DNA of 6,645 nt from Oscillospiraceae bacterium. GTDB taxonomy: Bacteria > Bacillota_A > Clostridia > Oscillospirales > CAG-272. A model generated the notes under the pieces. It was not told the origin of the DNA. It searched no databases and was given only the letters and a program-made list of their open reading frames with translations. This document shows, in pieces, positions 5,387 through 6,645 of the stretch. Every line of letters begins with the position of its first letter. Positions within the stretch are counted from its first letter, which is position 1. The translations under genes and the position numbers were made by a program. The stretch is taken from NCBI GenBank assembly GCA_015064195.1, contig SVSO01000167.1, positions 1-6,645 on the forward strand. Reading direction: 5' to 3'.

Positions 5387-6645
5387 ATGAAAAAAGCGAT
5401 TACTCTTTTACTGCTCTGTTCCCTCATCACATCTCTCGTCTCATGCGGAGAAGCCGCATCGTCCGGTGACACCACCGCCGACACCGATTCCGGTGCAGCA
5501 GACACCACCGAACCGCTGTCCTTTGCTGATGCCCATGCGCAGACGAAGGATGGTCTCCCCGCGATGGACTTCGGCGGGGAGGAATTCGTCATCACCATCA
5601 ACAACTACACCGGCTGTGAGGCTGGATTCCTTGCCGAGGAAACCAACGGCGACGTGCTGAACGATGCCGTCTACAAGCGCAATACCGCTGTTGAGGAGCG
5701 ATTCAATGTCAAGCTGAAATACGAATCGGGCGCATACGATGCGATTCCAGGGCAGGTCACGAAATCAGTCACCGCCGGCGACGATTATTACCAGCTGTGC
5801 AATCAGCATGCGGCAAGTGCACTGCCGTGGGTCACGGGCGGAATCCTCATGAACTGGCAGGAGATGCCTCATGTGGACTTCTCACAGCCCTGGTGGTCAC
5901 CCAGCAACGACGCGGATCTGACCTACAACGGCCGCGCATATCTCGCCGTCGGCGACTTCGGTCTGACGACCATCGGACGCACCTACGCCATTTACTACGA
6001 CATGGTGGAGGCGGAATCCTACAAGCTGCCCGACCTGTACGAGATGGTCTACGACGGCAAGTGGACGTTTGATACCATGCTCAGCTACACCAAGGACACT
6101 TATCGTGATCTGAACGGCAACGGCACGGAAGATACGTTCGAGGATTTATACGGCTTCTCCACATCCGTAGGAACCAACGTCAGCGCCTTCTACTGGGCGT
6201 TCGGCGGCAAGATCATGGACAAGGGCGAGATGGTGCTCGATATTGAGAAAATGGCAGATATTGCCACAAAGATGATCGATGTCTGCTGGAATTATCCCGG
6301 CACGGCATATGATCCGGGATATGCCAACGCATCGGGCAACAGAAACTATCTCGGCGTGGAAAAAATGGCGCAGGGTACGACCCTGTTTGCTGCGGCGATG
6401 ATCGATTCCGGCATTCTTTATCTGCGCGATTCCGTCAACGATTATGGCATTTTGCCGTATCCCAAGTGGGACGAGGCACAAAAGGACTACTACACCGTGG
6501 TTGACCTTGGCTTCACCGTCATGGGCATCCCGAAGAGCGTTGTCAATGTCGAACGCGCGGGCATCCTCGCCGAGGCACTCTGCGCCGAGACCTACCGCAC
6601 GGTCGTATCTCCCTATTATGAGATGGCGATCAAACAGAAAGGCGC
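5387..6645 (+). CDS. ABC transporter substrate-binding lipoprotein, carbohydrate type (3' end cut)
   Basis: 419 codons are visible; the gene is open to the window edge and its stop lies beyond. ATG 5387 follows GGAGG (5373-5377) by 9 nt. It starts with a lipoprotein signal: M-K-K, a Leu-rich core, and lipobox L-V-S-C with Cys20 as the lipidated residue. A low-complexity Ser/Asp/Thr/Ala linker (about 23-44) follows, typical of surface-anchored Gram-positive binding proteins. The body resembles extracellular solute-binding family 1 proteins: W-T-F-D-T-M near 226-231, then a full 12-residue EF-hand-like loop D-L-N-G-N-G-T-E-D-T-F-E (241-252) leading into Y-G-F, and M-A-Q-G-T-T-L-F (327-334) before a strand giving I-L-P-Y-P-K (355-360). 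It should capture a sugar or oligosaccharide for an ABC importer whose permease genes would follow outside the window. Function class confident, ligand unknown. Confidence 0.9.
   Translation, partial: MKKAITLLLLCSLITSLVSCGEAASSGDTTADTDSGAADTTEPLSFADAHAQTKDGLPAMDFGGEEFVITINNYTGCEAGFLAEETNGDVLNDAVYKRNTAVEERFNVKLKYESGAYDAIPGQVTKSVTAGDDYYQLCNQHAASALPWVTGGILMNWQEMPHVDFSQPWWSPSNDADLTYNGRAYLAVGDFGLTTIGRTYAIYYDMVEAESYKLPDLYEMVYDGKWTFDTMLSYTKDTYRDLNGNGTEDTFEDLYGFSTSVGTNVSAFYWAFGGKIMDKGEMVLDIEKMADIATKMIDVCWNYPGTAYDPGYANASGNRNYLGVEKMAQGTTLFAAAMIDSGILYLRDSVNDYGILPYPKWDEAQKDYYTVVDLGFTVMGIPKSVVNVERAGILAEALCAETYRTVVSPYYEMAIKQKG

Larger units (their letters stand above)
1377..6645 (+). other. Predicted polycistronic sugar/glycoside operon
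   Basis: Five same-strand genes follow the promoter at 1342-1370 with gaps of 22, 13, 14 and 22 nt. Each internal gene has its own GGAGG. No hairpin followed by a T-run appears in any gap. The leaders of the TIM-barrel and binding-protein genes are nearly alike (GGAGG, 4 nt, ATACCATGAA). The operon continues past the right edge. Confidence 0.75.

Noticed and set aside
5379..5390. Four-codon open frame (ATG ATA CCA TGA) overlapping the binding-protein start
   Set aside because: Its ATG is only 1 nt from GGAGG, too close to be initiated, so translational coupling by this mini-frame is unlikely.
6146..6481. 111-codon minus-strand open frame inside the binding-protein gene
   Set aside because: The plus-strand lipoprotein frame is continuous through this stretch with family motifs; the antisense frame has none.

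Overview
The window reads as chromosomal DNA from an anaerobic, Gram-positive gut-type bacterium, most likely a Clostridia member of the Oscillospiraceae/Ruminococcaceae kind. This is inferred from strong GGAGG ribosome binding sites, near-consensus sigma-A promoters, a lipoprotein solute-binding protein with a Gram-positive-style lipobox and Asp/Thr/Ser-rich linker, and tightly packed sugar-catabolic genes. No rRNA, tRNA, CRISPR array, insertion sequence or phage gene is visible.

Left part (1-1228, minus strand). The first 15 codons of an unidentified gene leave the window at position 1. It has an extended -10 promoter whose -35 region is buried in nested GCAA/TTGC inverted repeats. Next comes a GNAT acetyltransferase remnant that keeps the acetyl-CoA loop but lacks both ends of the protein. 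An AraC-family regulator with a cupin-type N-terminus follows. Its real start is probably ATG 1228, because the longer open frame runs through a perfect TTGACA-N17-TATAAT promoter.

Intergenic hub (1229-1418). Two strong promoters diverge from here: the regulator's own (minus) and one for the rightward operon (TTGAAA-N17-TATAAT). The operon promoter holds a perfect 7-3-7 bp palindrome exactly between its -35 and -10 hexamers, a likely operator. The leader then has a strong Shine-Dalgarno spaced for an AUA codon, not for the conventional UUG start 12 nt further on.

Right part (about 1377 to beyond 6645, plus strand). One operon with gaps of 13-22 nt encodes an EamA/DMT-type transporter, a TIM-barrel sugar isomerase/epimerase-like protein (AP_endonuc_2 family), two tandem paralogous Gfo/Idh/MocA proteins, and a lipoprotein carbohydrate-binding component of an ABC importer that runs off the right edge. 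The two Gfo proteins lack the usual EKP lysine (they have S-E-V), have a degenerate nucleotide-binding glycine motif, and carry MMxEN and YITH motifs. These features recall the NAD-dependent GH109/3-keto-glycoside branch more than ordinary sugar dehydrogenases. The genes share an exact 51-nt block around the YITH motif although they are diverged elsewhere.

Working model (inference): an AraC-type sensor controls uptake of a carbohydrate, glycoside or cyclitol through the ABC system. The two Gfo enzymes and the TIM-barrel enzyme then carry out NAD-dependent oxidation and isomerisation or elimination, and the DMT protein moves a product or by-product. The substrate cannot be read from the sequence.
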